This document shows positions 7,870 to 16,024 of a DNA stretch of 64,000 nucleotides, in pieces. This stretch comes from Bacilli bacterium. Lineage in GTDB: Bacteria > Bacillota_I > Bacilli_A > ML615J-28 > CAG-698. Position numbers and translations under genes: made by a program. Within the stretch, counting starts at the first letter, position 1, and each line of letters begins with the position of its first letter. Under the pieces are notes generated by a model. That model was not told where the DNA came from. It searched no databases and saw only the letters and a list, made by a program, of their open reading frames with translations. The DNA is taken from NCBI GenBank assembly GCA_017962745.1, contig JAGCUR010000018.1:1-64000 (forward strand). The letters run 5' to 3'.

Positions 7870-9318
7870 ATGAGTACTGGTAATTTTTGGGATTTAAATG
7901 TATGGAGCTTAATTATACTAGTTGGTTACTTACTTGTTAGTATGCTACTTGCTAACTTATTTAAAAAGTCGATTGGATTTCTGCGTAAGTCGTTAATACC
8001 TACATCAGTTTTAGGCGGTATTATTCTATTAGTTATTGCTTCAGTTTATAAATTAATAACTGGGGAAATATTTTTCAATTTAGAAATATTTGGTGGCAAT
8101 GGTGTTGAGACATTAGAAATCTTAACATATCATGGCTTAGGTATTGGTTTTATTGCCCAAACAATGAAACCAGCCGTTAGACGTTTTGATAAAAAGCGTA
8201 ATGGGGAAATACTTGATACTGGCTTAACTACAGTATCTGGATACTTAATTCAAGCTATATTTGGTATCGGTATTACTATTGGCCTATCATTCTTAGTCGC
8301 TAACCTAATTCCAGCTGCGGGAACAATTCTATGTTTCGGTTATGGTCAAGGTACTGGACAAGCACTAAATTATGGTAATATATACGAACAAGATTTTGGC
8401 TTTGTCGGTGGTAGAAACTTCGGCCTAACTGTTGCGGCTTTAGGTTTCTTAAGTGCTAGTATCGGTGGTGTAATCTACCTTAACTATCTTCAAAGAAAAG
8501 GTAAGATTAAAGTAAGCGAAGAAGAAGTAACTAAAGCCATCAATATGGAAGAAGTACAAGGACACGATGAAATACCAATGAATGGTAGTATGGATAAATT
8601 ATCTGTTCAAATAGCTATCGTTTTAGCAGTATATGCTATAAGCTTTGGTATTATGTTTGGCCTAGGTAGCCTAATCCCAGGACTTCGTTCAATCATGTTT
8701 GGTTTTAACTTCTTAATCGGTGTATTAGTCGCTACACTTTTAAAGAATATCTTAAACTTCTTAAAGAAAAAGAAAGTAGTTAAGAAAGAATATGTAAATG
8801 GCTTTTTAATGAACCGTATTAGCGGCTTTGCTTTCGATATGATGATCGTAGCGGGAATCGCTGCTATTCAAATCGATCTAATTGCCCAGTATTGGTACAC
8901 TCTATTAATATTAGGCGTAGTTGGCGCAGTAATAACATTCATTTATGTTAAGTTTGTTTGTAAAAAGTTGTTTGGGGAATATCCTTATGAACAATTCTTT
9001 ATGATGTATGGTATGCTAACAGGTACAGCTAGTACTGGTATGATACTATTAAGAGAAGTAGATGCGGAATACACTACACCTGCTGCTGATAATTTAGTTT
9101 ATCAAAACCTACCAGCTATTGTCTTTGGTTTTCCGATGATGCTTGTTGCTACGCGTGCACCATCAAACGGACTTACATCAGCTTTAATTGCTTTAGGAAT
9201 ATGCGTAGCTTACTTCGTAGTTTTAAATATTATCTTATTTAGAAGACAAATATTTAAAAAGAAAACTAAGGTAGAAGAAGCACCTGCAGAGCAATCACAA
9301 AGTGAAGTTAGTGAATAA
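7870..9318 (+). CDS. GltS-type sodium/glutamate symporter family protein
   Basis: 482 residues with about ten to twelve hydrophobic segments. The start SLIILVGYLLVSMLLANLFKK, the SLIPTSVLGG loop and the FGYGQGTGQA motif resemble the glutamate:Na+ symporter family (ESS), including its Gly-rich re-entrant loops; a second loop reads YGMLTGTASTG. Predicted role: Na+-coupled uptake of glutamate or another anion across the cell membrane. The C-terminal 30 residues are a charged cytosolic tail. GGAGGA precedes ATG. A TATAAT at 7828-7833 with a weak -35 is the likely promoter. It is monocistronic between two terminators. Confidence 0.82.
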   Translation: MSTGNFWDLNVWSLIILVGYLLVSMLLANLFKKSIGFLRKSLIPTSVLGGIILLVIASVYKLITGEIFFNLEIFGGNGVETLEILTYHGLGIGFIAQTMKPAVRRFDKKRNGEILDTGLTTVSGYLIQAIFGIGITIGLSFLVANLIPAAGTILCFGYGQGTGQALNYGNIYEQDFGFVGGRNFGLTVAALGFLSASIGGVIYLNYLQRKGKIKVSEEEVTKAINMEEVQGHDEIPMNGSMDKLSVQIAIVLAVYAISFGIMFGLGSLIPGLRSIMFGFNFLIGVLVATLLKNILNFLKKKKVVKKEYVNGFLMNRISGFAFDMMIVAGIAAIQIDLIAQYWYTLLILGVVGAVITFIYVKFVCKKLFGEYPYEQFFMMYGMLTGTASTGMILLREVDAEYTTPAADNLVYQNLPAIVFGFPMMLVATRAPSNGLTSALIALGICVAYFVVLNIILFRRQIFKKKTKVEEAPAEQSQSEVSE

Positions 9319-9323
9319 ATAAA

Positions 9324-9353
9324 AAAGGAACTCATTGCGAGTTCCTTTATTTT
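9324..9353 (+). terminator. Terminator after the GltS-like gene
   Basis: GGAACTC (9327-9333) pairs with GAGTTCC (9339-9345), then TTTATTTT. Confidence 0.88.
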
Positions 9354-9392
9354 CGCTATTTGCATTGAAAGCGCATTGCACTATAGGGCTAA

Positions 9393-9436
9393 TAAAACGC
9401 AAATTACTTGACAATGGCGTTTTAATAGATTAAAAT
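9393..9436 (+). promoter_or_regulatory. Promoter and dyad operator of the toxin-antitoxin operon
   Basis: TTGACA (9408-9413), 17-bp spacer, TAAAAT (9431-9436). The dyad TAAAACGC (9393-9400) ... GCGTTTTA (9417-9424) brackets the -35. A RelB-type antitoxin bound there would block polymerase, as expected for autoregulation. Confidence 0.75.
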
Positions 9437-9460
9437 TTAGGTGTAAATGGAGGTATTTTT

Positions 9461-9733
9461 ATGAATAATGTATCTAATGTTAGTTTTAGAATTGATTCTG
9501 AGTTGAAAAAGCAAGCAGATACGCTTTTTGCATCTCTTGGATTAAATATGACGACGGCTTTTAACATGTTCCTTCGTCAATCAGTTAGGGAAGGACGCAT
9601 CCCTTTTGAATCAACGATAAATGTTCCAAATAGTGAAACGATTGCAGCTATGATTGAAACATTACAACTTGCTAATGATCCTTCAGTAAAAACATATAAC
9701 GTAGAAGATGCATTGAAGGAATTGAAGTTATGA
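9461..9733 (+). CDS. RelB/DinJ-family antitoxin
   Basis: 90 residues. The N-terminal half (NVSFRIDSELKKQADTLFASLG...NMFLRQSV) is a ribbon-helix-helix DNA-binding domain of the RelB/DinJ family. The C-terminal half is the toxin-wrapping region. It neutralises the toxin encoded next and represses the operon. GGAGG lies upstream of the start. Its TGA stop overlaps the toxin ATG (ATGA), so the two are coupled. Confidence 0.93.
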   Translation: MNNVSNVSFRIDSELKKQADTLFASLGLNMTTAFNMFLRQSVREGRIPFESTINVPNSETIAAMIETLQLANDPSVKTYNVEDALKELKL

Positions 9734-10008
9734 GTAAACAAGTAATCTGGACAACTCAGTTTAAAAAGGATTACAAAAATGCAATGAAAAGAGGTCTTCC
9801 TATAGATGACCTTGACAAGGTGATTAGGATTTTAGCTAGTGATAGTGTGCTTCCTGAAAAGTATAGGGATCACGAACTTAGTGGTGGCTGGAAAGGATTC
9901 CGCGAATGTCATATCCAACCAGGCTGGTTATTGATATATAAAATCACTAATAACAATTTAATTTTATCCTTATCAAGAACGGGATCGCATAGCGATTTGT
10001 TCAACTAG
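9730..10008 (+). CDS. YafQ-family mRNA interferase toxin
   Basis: 92 residues, RelE-fold toxin cutting mRNA on the ribosome. It aligns well with YafQ: H48 (HELSGGWKGFRE), H61 (ECHI), W66, H87 (TGSHSDLF) and F91 occupy the positions of the known active-site residues. The YafQ aspartate in HIEPDW is glycine here (QPGW, residue 65), which may lower activity. It is in an operon with the antitoxin and followed by a bidirectional terminator. Confidence 0.93.
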   Translation: MSKQVIWTTQFKKDYKNAMKRGLPIDDLDKVIRILASDSVLPEKYRDHELSGGWKGFRECHIQPGWLLIYKITNNNLILSLSRTGSHSDLFN

Positions 10009-10038
10009 AAAAAAGTTCCTTTACAGGAACTTTTTTTT
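10009..10038. terminator. Bidirectional terminator between convergent genes
   Basis: AAAAAAGTTCC (10009-10019) pairs with GGAACTTTTTT (10026-10036), with T runs on both strands. It serves the toxin operon and the folate-transporter gene; it overlaps the latter's stop. Confidence 0.88.
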
Positions 10039-10630
10039 ATTCATCTATCTCACTAGGTGCTTCGCTTTCTAAACTTTGACTCGCTTCTTTTTCAAAATGT
10101 TTTTTGTAAAGTGGGCCAACTCTATCTACTAATGGGAATAAGAGCAAGGAATATGGAATAATCATTATTGCCATTACTAATAATCTAGCAGGTAATTCAC
10201 TAGCAATTAACGCATAAGTATAATATGGATCAGCTATTAACCAGCATTCTGTTAACATTGCAAATGTATTTAAGGCAGTAGCAGCAAGACTAGCTACCAC
10301 CACAATAATTAGTGATCTAATGGCTGGATGTAATTTAATAAATAATCTATTCATAAAGAAGCTACTTAAAGTCCAGCCGATTGGGGCTAATGCCCAAAAC
10401 GGACTAGTAACCGTAATTCCATATGGACTTATAAGCTGTAGTACTACACCAGTAATTAAGCCTACCAGCAAGCTTCCTAAAAAGTTAAAGCAGCATCCGG
10501 CAAATAGAAGCGGTATAGCATAAACGGTAACTATTACATTTGTAGTAATAGGAATCTTTAAATAGTTTAAAGCAATACTTAAAGCGGCAAGGACGGCGAT
10601 TAGAGTATATTTAATAATGTTTTTAGTCAT
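10037..10630 (-). CDS. folT: ECF transporter substrate-binding (S) component, probably folate (FolT)
   Basis: 197 residues with five to six hydrophobic helices and a charged C-terminal tail of about 25 residues. The N-terminal helix (TLIAVLAALSIALNYLKIP), the small-residue-rich helix 1 and the SPFWALAPIGW loop fit ECF S components, which capture a vitamin for the shared EcfAA'T module. The substrate is inferred mainly from the leader, a recognisable tetrahydrofolate riboswitch. GGAGG lies 11 bases before ATG. The EcfA/T genes are not in the window, which is normal for group II systems. thyA and folA lie about 39 kb away. Confidence 0.82.
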   Translation of the reverse strand: MTKNIIKYTLIAVLAALSIALNYLKIPITTNVIVTVYAIPLLFAGCCFNFLGSLLVGLITGVVLQLISPYGITVTSPFWALAPIGWTLSSFFMNRLFIKLHPAIRSLIIVVVASLAATALNTFAMLTECWLIADPYYTYALIASELPARLLVMAIMIIPYSLLLFPLVDRVGPLYKKHFEKEASQSLESEAPSEIDE

Positions 10631-10652
10631 AAAAAAAAGAACCTCCTTTTTT

Positions 10653-10756
10653 AGAGATCCCGCCTTAACAGCGGAAACGTTGAAAAACCGCGTATTAAAA
10701 TACTTCGTCTACTTTCTACTCCCAGAAAGTAGCACTTAACGCTTTTCAACTACTCT
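10653..10756 (-). promoter_or_regulatory. Tetrahydrofolate (THF) riboswitch
   Basis: Read on the minus strand the leader begins AGAGTAG, contains the conserved GCGTTAAGTG, then GACGAAG, CGCGG, CAACG and CCGC elements, and closes with CTCT pairing to the first AGAG (P1). This order is the THF (folE/folT) aptamer. The aptamer starts almost at the predicted +1 and ends seven bases before the GGAGG ribosome site, which suggests control of translation start. Confidence 0.9.
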
Positions 10757-10765
10757 GTTAATAAC

Positions 10766-10794
10766 ATTATATTATTCTTGATTAGTTATTTCAA
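10766..10794 (-). promoter_or_regulatory. Promoter of the folate-transporter gene
   Basis: On the minus strand: TTGAAA (10794-10789), 17-bp spacer, TATAAT (10771-10766). Transcription would start at about the first base of the THF aptamer. Confidence 0.85.
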
Positions 10795-10797
10795 TAG

Positions 10798-10822
10798 AAA
10801 AAAGCTTGATTTCTCAAGCTTT
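10798..10822 (-). terminator. Terminator of the psuG-tmcAL-mrp operon
   Basis: AAAGCTTGA (10801-10809) pairs with TCAAGCTTT (10814-10822), with an A-run that reads as T-run on the minus strand. It overlaps the stop of the Mrp-like gene by one base. Confidence 0.85.
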
Positions 10823-11808
10823 TAACGGATTGATATTAATGTGGCTAAGTCTTTAAAGATTTGGCCATTTTCTTCATCTAATTCATATAAGTAACCAGTT
10901 TCAGCTGGTTTAAATGGAATTGAACAAATTAGTTCAATATCTAAGGCATTTGATACTACTTTACCACCATTAGTGTTTAGATATTCATCTTCATCAATGC
11001 TTACTGGAAAACCATTCATGTTTTCAATTACGCCAATGATATTATGGTTTAGTTGTTTTAAACCATTACCAGCTTTAATTACGCTATGAGCAGAAGCAAA
11101 TGATGGGGTAGTTACTAATAATACTTCACTATCAGGTAATAATGATTTCGCATTTACCATAAATTCCGTAGTACTAGATGGCATGTCCACAATCACATAT
11201 TCTAAATCTTTGCTCCAAGCAACTTGGTACAAGAAATTAGAAAACATATTGTTAACAATATCTTTACTCCATAAAACGGCTTCATCAGGCTGATTAAAGA
11301 ATTCCACACTAACTGTTTCAAATCCTTTAATCTTATGAGGAATGATTTTACCATAATCATTAACAGCTAAGCTTTGATTAGGAATCATTAACATGATGTT
11401 AACAGTAGGAGTATAAATATCGCCATCGATCAAACCTACTTTTTTACCTAGCTTTGCTAAGTGGTAAGCGAGGTTAATAGCGATTTGGCTTTTACCAACG
11501 CCACCTTTACCGCTTTCAATTAAAATAAACTTAGCACCTTTACAGCTTATTTCTTTAGTTTGTTCAAATTGAATTTTAACACCACTAAATTCTAAATCAA
11601 TTTTAATAAGTTTAGCGATCGCTTTTCTTAAATATTTAACTTCCTCAGGATTATTAGTATATGTATTAATGATTAATACAACTACATCTTTTTCGTTATC
11701 AATCCCTACATGTTTAATAGCATCCATACTACCTAGCGACTTATTAGCGAAAGGATTAAATAAAGATGCTAATTTTTGTTTAATTTCAATTACATTATAA
11801 TTACTCAT
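10822..11808 (-). CDS. Mrp/NBP35-family P-loop ATPase lacking the CxxC pair
   Basis: About 328 residues from ATG 11808, chosen because AAGGTG lies six bases upstream; two in-frame ATGs further upstream lack a site. Residues about 1-85 resemble a MIP18-type domain. From about 95 comes the deviant Walker A ESGKGGVGKS, then GLIDGDIYTPTVN and VIVDMPSSTTEF, typical of Mrp. Family members carry and transfer Fe-S clusters using a CxxC near the C terminus after the ENM motif. Here ENMNGFP is followed by no cysteine pair. So either it binds no cluster in the usual way or the role has shifted. It overlaps tmcAL by eight bases. Confidence 0.85.
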   Translation of the reverse strand: MSNYNVIEIKQKLASLFNPFANKSLGSMDAIKHVGIDNEKDVVVLIINTYTNNPEEVKYLRKAIAKLIKIDLEFSGVKIQFEQTKEISCKGAKFILIESGKGGVGKSQIAINLAYHLAKLGKKVGLIDGDIYTPTVNIMLMIPNQSLAVNDYGKIIPHKIKGFETVSVEFFNQPDEAVLWSKDIVNNMFSNFLYQVAWSKDLEYVIVDMPSSTTEFMVNAKSLLPDSEVLLVTTPSFASAHSVIKAGNGLKQLNHNIIGVIENMNGFPVSIDEDEYLNTNGGKVVSNALDIELICSIPFKPAETGYLYELDEENGQIFKDLATLISIR

Positions 11809-12955
11809 TTTCATCACCTTGTTTAATTGGAGCATTATATTCTAGTTTATATAAATCTAGCCCACTAATTAAATCATATATTTTACTAGCTCTTAACTCT
11901 GCTTCTAAATATTTAGAAACTGATCCCACTGGGCTAGAAAAGATTATTGCTTTAATATCTTTACTAAGCTTTGATAAATATTCCTTTTTAGTTACATTAA
12001 AAGCAAGTAGCCTTAAATATAATTCTTCGCTAACTTTTTTATTATCTAAGGCAATATTAATTAAGGCTCTCGATACATGATTTAAGCTATATCTTTTAGT
12101 CCTAACTAAACTTGCTAGATCGTTAAACGATTTAGCCTCATTTAAAAATTTACTAATCCTAACTTCAATTCCTTCTTCCACACATAATATATCTTTAAAA
12201 TAAGCTAAATCATGAGTAGCAAATTGATACTTGATTAAAGTAAAGAGCTTATCTAGCATTACATTTTCATCTAAATATTGATAATCTTTATCAACTACTT
12301 GATCTAGATAGTCCTCTTTATCACTAATTGCTTTTCTAATAGCTGTAGCACTGCTAATTAAAGAGCTAGATAATGTTAAATCATTATAATCATTATCAAT
12401 TCTTTTAACTAAATGAATATTGATGTTTGGATAATTCTTTAATGCTTTTAGATAACCGATAGCAAGAATTGTATTGGGTTTTGCTAAGGCATCAATAATA
12501 TCAGCATCACTTGTTTGCCTCATCATCGCTTTTAAGCTACTAGAAGCGTAAGATGAACCTTTGGCTAAGTGTTCTTTTAAATCATTATTGTAAGCATCGC
12601 TATCCATGATGCTTACGATTTTTTGAAGCTTATCTAAGTCATCTAGCTCAACACCGAAAGCAATATCGGTAATTTTTAAGTTAACTAGCTTTTCAATACT
12701 GCCCCTACAAAAAGCATCTGCTGATTGAAGATAATTAAGCGTTGGTAACTCAAAAACGAAGTCTACCCCCAATTTTAGGGCAATTTTAGCCTTTTCCCAC
12801 TTATCGGCAACACTTGCTAGTCCCCTTTGGCAAAATGAAGTCGATAACACGCAAATTGTGTAATCGGGGTTAACTACCTGCTTAGCTTGGTCAATAAAAT
12901 ACTTATGACCATAGTGGGCGGGGTTTAATTCTAATACTAAACCTAAGACTTTCAC
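11801..12955 (-). CDS. tmcAL: tRNA(Met) cytidine acetate ligase
   Basis: 384 residues. The start MKVLGLVLELNPAHYGHKYFI matches TmcAL (YlbM), with the nucleotidyltransferase H-x-G-H at residues 14-17; GVDFVFELPTLNYLQSADAF follows as in the family. The enzyme uses acetate and ATP to make N4-acetylcytidine at the wobble position of elongator tRNA-Met. The GTG start lies one base after the psuG stop with AAGGAT upstream, so it is co-translated. The usual family start has EYNPFHNGH; the change to ELNPAHYGH is conservative in the catalytic histidines. Confidence 0.9.
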   Translation of the reverse strand: MKVLGLVLELNPAHYGHKYFIDQAKQVVNPDYTICVLSTSFCQRGLASVADKWEKAKIALKLGVDFVFELPTLNYLQSADAFCRGSIEKLVNLKITDIAFGVELDDLDKLQKIVSIMDSDAYNNDLKEHLAKGSSYASSSLKAMMRQTSDADIIDALAKPNTILAIGYLKALKNYPNINIHLVKRIDNDYNDLTLSSSLISSATAIRKAISDKEDYLDQVVDKDYQYLDENVMLDKLFTLIKYQFATHDLAYFKDILCVEEGIEVRISKFLNEAKSFNDLASLVRTKRYSLNHVSRALINIALDNKKVSEELYLRLLAFNVTKKEYLSKLSKDIKAIIFSSPVGSVSKYLEAELRASKIYDLISGLDLYKLEYNAPIKQGDENE

Positions 12956-12956
12956 T

Positions 12957-13892
12957 TTATTTATCCTTATTTAAAGCCCTAGCTACCTTAGCCGCAAAGG
13001 CGCAGTTATTTAAAACTAATTTAATGTTTGCTTCTAGACTAGCCCCTTTAGTTAACTCTACAACTTTAGCAAGTAGAAATGGAGTTACTTCTTGGCCTTT
13101 AATACCTAAATCATTCATTTCTGCTAATGCTTTATTAATTACTTCATCAATAACTTCAGCTTTAATTTCATATTCTTTTGGAATTGGGTTATTAATTAAG
13201 ACACCACCATTTAGACCTAACTCCCATTTAACGCTTAACATATGAGCTAAGCTTTCAGCTTCATCATAGCGATGAGCTACATTATAGTTAGAAGTAGAAG
13301 AATAAAATGCTGGTAGTTTATTAGTGCCAACGCCAATTACATCTACACCTTTAGTTTCTAGGTATTCTAGCGTCTTTGGTAAATCTAGGATGGCTTTAGG
13401 GCCAGCACAAATTACAGCTACGTTCGTTTTTGCTAACTCTTCTAGGTCAGCACTAATATCAAATGTGGCCTCAGCCCCTCTATGAACACCACCAATTCCG
13501 CCAGTAGCAAAGATTTTAATGCCAACCATCTCTGATATGATCATAGTAGATGCTACAGTTGTAGCGCCATTTAGTTTATTAGCTACGATATGAGCTATAT
13601 CGCGTCTAGAAACTTTGGCAACTTTTCTTCCTTCTTTTGCAAGGTAATCAACTTCTTCATCAGTTAGACCTACTTTAAGTACGCCATTAATAATGGCAAT
13701 AATAGCAGGAGTAGCTCCATTTTCGCGAACTACACGTTCGCATTCATAAGCAGTTTGCGCATTTTTTGGATATGGCATACCATGCGAAATGATAGTTGAT
13801 TCTAATGCTACAACTGGTTTTCCTTGATCTAGAGCCTCTTTAACTTCTTTTGAAATTGAAACATATTTTTTAATTAATTCTTTATTTAACAT
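12957..13892 (-). CDS. psuG: Pseudouridine-5'-phosphate glycosidase
   Basis: About 311 residues from ATG 13892, which has AAGGAG eight bases upstream; a longer in-frame start at 13910 lacks one. Motifs: VALESTIISHGMPYP, ATPAIIAIINGVLKVGL, KVSRRDI, TTVASTMIISEMVGIKIFATGGIGGVHRG and PAFYSSTS are those of PsuG. It splits pseudouridine 5'-phosphate to uracil and ribose 5-phosphate (or the reverse). The kinase partner PsuK is not adjacent. It is first gene of a three-gene minus-strand operon. An extended -10 lies just upstream. Confidence 0.95.
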   Translation of the reverse strand: MLNKELIKKYVSISKEVKEALDQGKPVVALESTIISHGMPYPKNAQTAYECERVVRENGATPAIIAIINGVLKVGLTDEEVDYLAKEGRKVAKVSRRDIAHIVANKLNGATTVASTMIISEMVGIKIFATGGIGGVHRGAEATFDISADLEELAKTNVAVICAGPKAILDLPKTLEYLETKGVDVIGVGTNKLPAFYSSTSNYNVAHRYDEAESLAHMLSVKWELGLNGGVLINNPIPKEYEIKAEVIDEVINKALAEMNDLGIKGQEVTPFLLAKVVELTKGASLEANIKLVLNNCAFAAKVARALNKDK

Positions 13893-13914
13893 GTTTTTCT
13901 CCTTATACACTTTG

Positions 13915-13923
13915 ATTATAACA
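13915..13923 (-). promoter_or_regulatory. Extended -10 element of psuG
   Basis: Minus strand reads TGTTATAAT 10-18 bases before the ribosome site; no good -35 at 17 bases. Confidence 0.6.
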
Positions 13924-13960
13924 TTTATTATTTTTTAATGCTTTTAAAAAGGTAAAAAAT

Positions 13961-14010
13961 ATTTAGTTTAATTAACGCTACCCATTTAGTTTAATTGACT
14001 TCATTTAATT
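13961..14010. repeat. Direct repeats upstream of the acyl-lipid operon
   Basis: ATTTAGTTTAATT occurs twice (13961-13973 and 13984-13996), 23 bp apart, i.e. about two helical turns. A shortened copy ATTTAATT (14003-14010) touches the -35. The placement suggests a regulator-binding site for the operon; the protein is unknown. Confidence 0.55.
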
Positions 14011-14037
14011 GTAAATGGTTGTTAAAAATGTTATAAT
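14009..14037 (+). promoter_or_regulatory. Promoter of the acyl-lipid operon
   Basis: TTGTAA (14009-14014), 17-bp spacer, TATAAT (14032-14037) with TGT before it (extended -10). Confidence 0.78.
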
Positions 14038-14063
14038 CGTAAAGTAGGAAAAACGAGGTAAAA

Positions 14064-16007
14064 ATGGAAAACCTTATTAAGTATGTAAATTCTAAGAATA
14101 AAGAGTTATTAAATTCTAATTACACATTAGAAAACTTATTTTATATAATCCATAATCAAGAAGACAGAATCTTTGGAGAATATATCGATAACTTTAAAAT
14201 AGTTAGCGTCTCATATAAAGATATGAAAGATTATGCTTTAAAAATGGCTAACTATCTTAAAACTAGTATAAATGATGCTAAAGATTCTTATGTAGGCTTA
14301 TATTTAGAAAACTCGATTAATTTTGTTGCTTGCTTTTGGGGCTTAATTCTAGCTGGCTACAAAGTAGCATTACTTAATTGTAAATTACCAAAAGTAATTA
14401 ACTTAAATGTTATCGAACTACTAAACATTAAAACTATTATTGCTGCAAATGATACTTTTAACGAAGTAAAAACGATTAAAATCGATAATACTAATAAGTT
14501 TATAGCAGAAGTTAATGGCTTGCCTTGTATTGATGGCATCAGCGCTGCTAACGAGATAGCCATTTGTTCAACTGCTACATCACTAAATTATAAAGTTTGC
14601 ATTTATAATGGTACTGATCTAATGCACCAAGTATTAAATGCGAAAAGCATCATTAAAGCGAACAATATGGTTAAAGCCCATTATGAAGCAAGACTTAAGG
14701 TTTTAGCATTCTTACCGTTTTATCATATCTTTGGCTTAATTGCCGCATACTTCTGGTTTTCAATCTTTGGTAGAACTTTTGTATTCTTAAAAGATTATGC
14801 ACCTGATTCTATTTTAAATACGATTAAGCGTCACAAAGTTACCCATGTCTTTGCGGTACCAATTCTTTGGAATACAATTGCAAAAGAGATTAAGAAGGCA
14901 ATAGCAGCAGAGGATGACAAAAAACAAAAACTAGCTGCTAAGTGGCTTTCTCGTTCTATTAGTATCCAAAATATCTTCCCTAAATGGGGACAAAAGATTG
15001 CGCGTAAGATTTTTAAAGAGATTATCGATAAGACCTTAGGTGATAGTATCAAATTCTTAATCACTGGTGGCGGGTATGTAGCAGAAGATACCCTAAAGAT
15101 TATCAATGGTATAGGTTATCCTTTATTTAATGGATATGGATCAACTGAAATTGGTATTACATCTGTAGAGTTGAGGAAAAGACCAAAGTACCGTTTACTT
15201 TCTACAGTCGGTAAACCTTTTAAATCAGTTCAATATAAAATTGAAGATGATACGCTGCTTGTTAAAGGCTTATCCACATGCTCAAAGATTATCACTAAAG
15301 ATAAAGTTACAGATGTAGATAAAGATAGTTGGTATCATACTAATGATATCGCGAAGATGGATAAATGCGGATATTTTTATATCAGTGGTAGATTAGATGA
15401 TGTATATTTAGCCCAAAGTGGGGAAAAATATAACCCAGACTTAATCGAAAAGAAATGTTTACTAACTAAAGTTGCTAACTATTGTATTTTAGAATTAGAT
15501 AAGCAACTTAGCTTAATTATCCAAGTAAAAGAAAATGTTAATGCTTTAGATAAAAAAATCATTAAAGAAGAAGTCGATGGTACCGTTTCTAAACTTAGAG
15601 ATGAGGGCTTTCCAATCAATAAAGTATTTTACACTTGCGATGCTTTAATGAATCAAAATGCGATTAAAGTCTCAAGAACGATTCTTAAGAAAAATATCGA
15701 AGCTGGTTTAATAAAGTTATCGCCATTTGCTAATTTTATTGAAGATGATTTCGACCTAACAGCAGTTAATGAAGAAATTAGAGCAGAAGTCACTAAAGTA
15801 TTTAGTGAAGTGCTAGATAAAGATGTTAAAGATATTGATCCGCATGCTCATTTCATATTTGATTTAGGCGGAACGAGTCTAGATTACATCAGCTTACTCG
15901 TTAAACTAAAATCAATGTTTGATATTGATTTTAGTATGGGGGAAGCTAGTTTATCAAGCGTTAATGATTTTTGTAAATTTATAATAAGAAAAAAGAGTTT
16001 AGAATAA
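14064..16007 (+). CDS. ANL (AMP-binding) enzyme fused to a C-terminal acyl carrier domain
   Basis: 647 residues. Residues about 1-560 are an acyl-CoA/acyl-ACP synthetase-type adenylating fold, with FLPFYHIFGL, the NGYGSTEIG motif and GRLDDVYLAQSGEKYNPDLIE. The phosphate-binding loop (usually SGTTGKPKG) reads STATSLNYK, with its Gly-rich core gone, so adenylation may be impaired. Residues about 575-647 are a carrier domain with DLGGTSLDY, where the Ser should take phosphopantetheine. GAGGT precedes ATG. It opens a seven-gene operon. Possible roles: a self-carrying acyl donor for the acyltransferases behind it, or a non-catalytic partner of the intact ligase. Confidence 0.85.
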   Translation: MENLIKYVNSKNKELLNSNYTLENLFYIIHNQEDRIFGEYIDNFKIVSVSYKDMKDYALKMANYLKTSINDAKDSYVGLYLENSINFVACFWGLILAGYKVALLNCKLPKVINLNVIELLNIKTIIAANDTFNEVKTIKIDNTNKFIAEVNGLPCIDGISAANEIAICSTATSLNYKVCIYNGTDLMHQVLNAKSIIKANNMVKAHYEARLKVLAFLPFYHIFGLIAAYFWFSIFGRTFVFLKDYAPDSILNTIKRHKVTHVFAVPILWNTIAKEIKKAIAAEDDKKQKLAAKWLSRSISIQNIFPKWGQKIARKIFKEIIDKTLGDSIKFLITGGGYVAEDTLKIINGIGYPLFNGYGSTEIGITSVELRKRPKYRLLSTVGKPFKSVQYKIEDDTLLVKGLSTCSKIITKDKVTDVDKDSWYHTNDIAKMDKCGYFYISGRLDDVYLAQSGEKYNPDLIEKKCLLTKVANYCILELDKQLSLIIQVKENVNALDKKIIKEEVDGTVSKLRDEGFPINKVFYTCDALMNQNAIKVSRTILKKNIEAGLIKLSPFANFIEDDFDLTAVNEEIRAEVTKVFSEVLDKDVKDIDPHAHFIFDLGGTSLDYISLLVKLKSMFDIDFSMGEASLSSVNDFCKFIIRKKSLE

Positions 16008-16024
16008 ATAATTAAGAGTTATAT

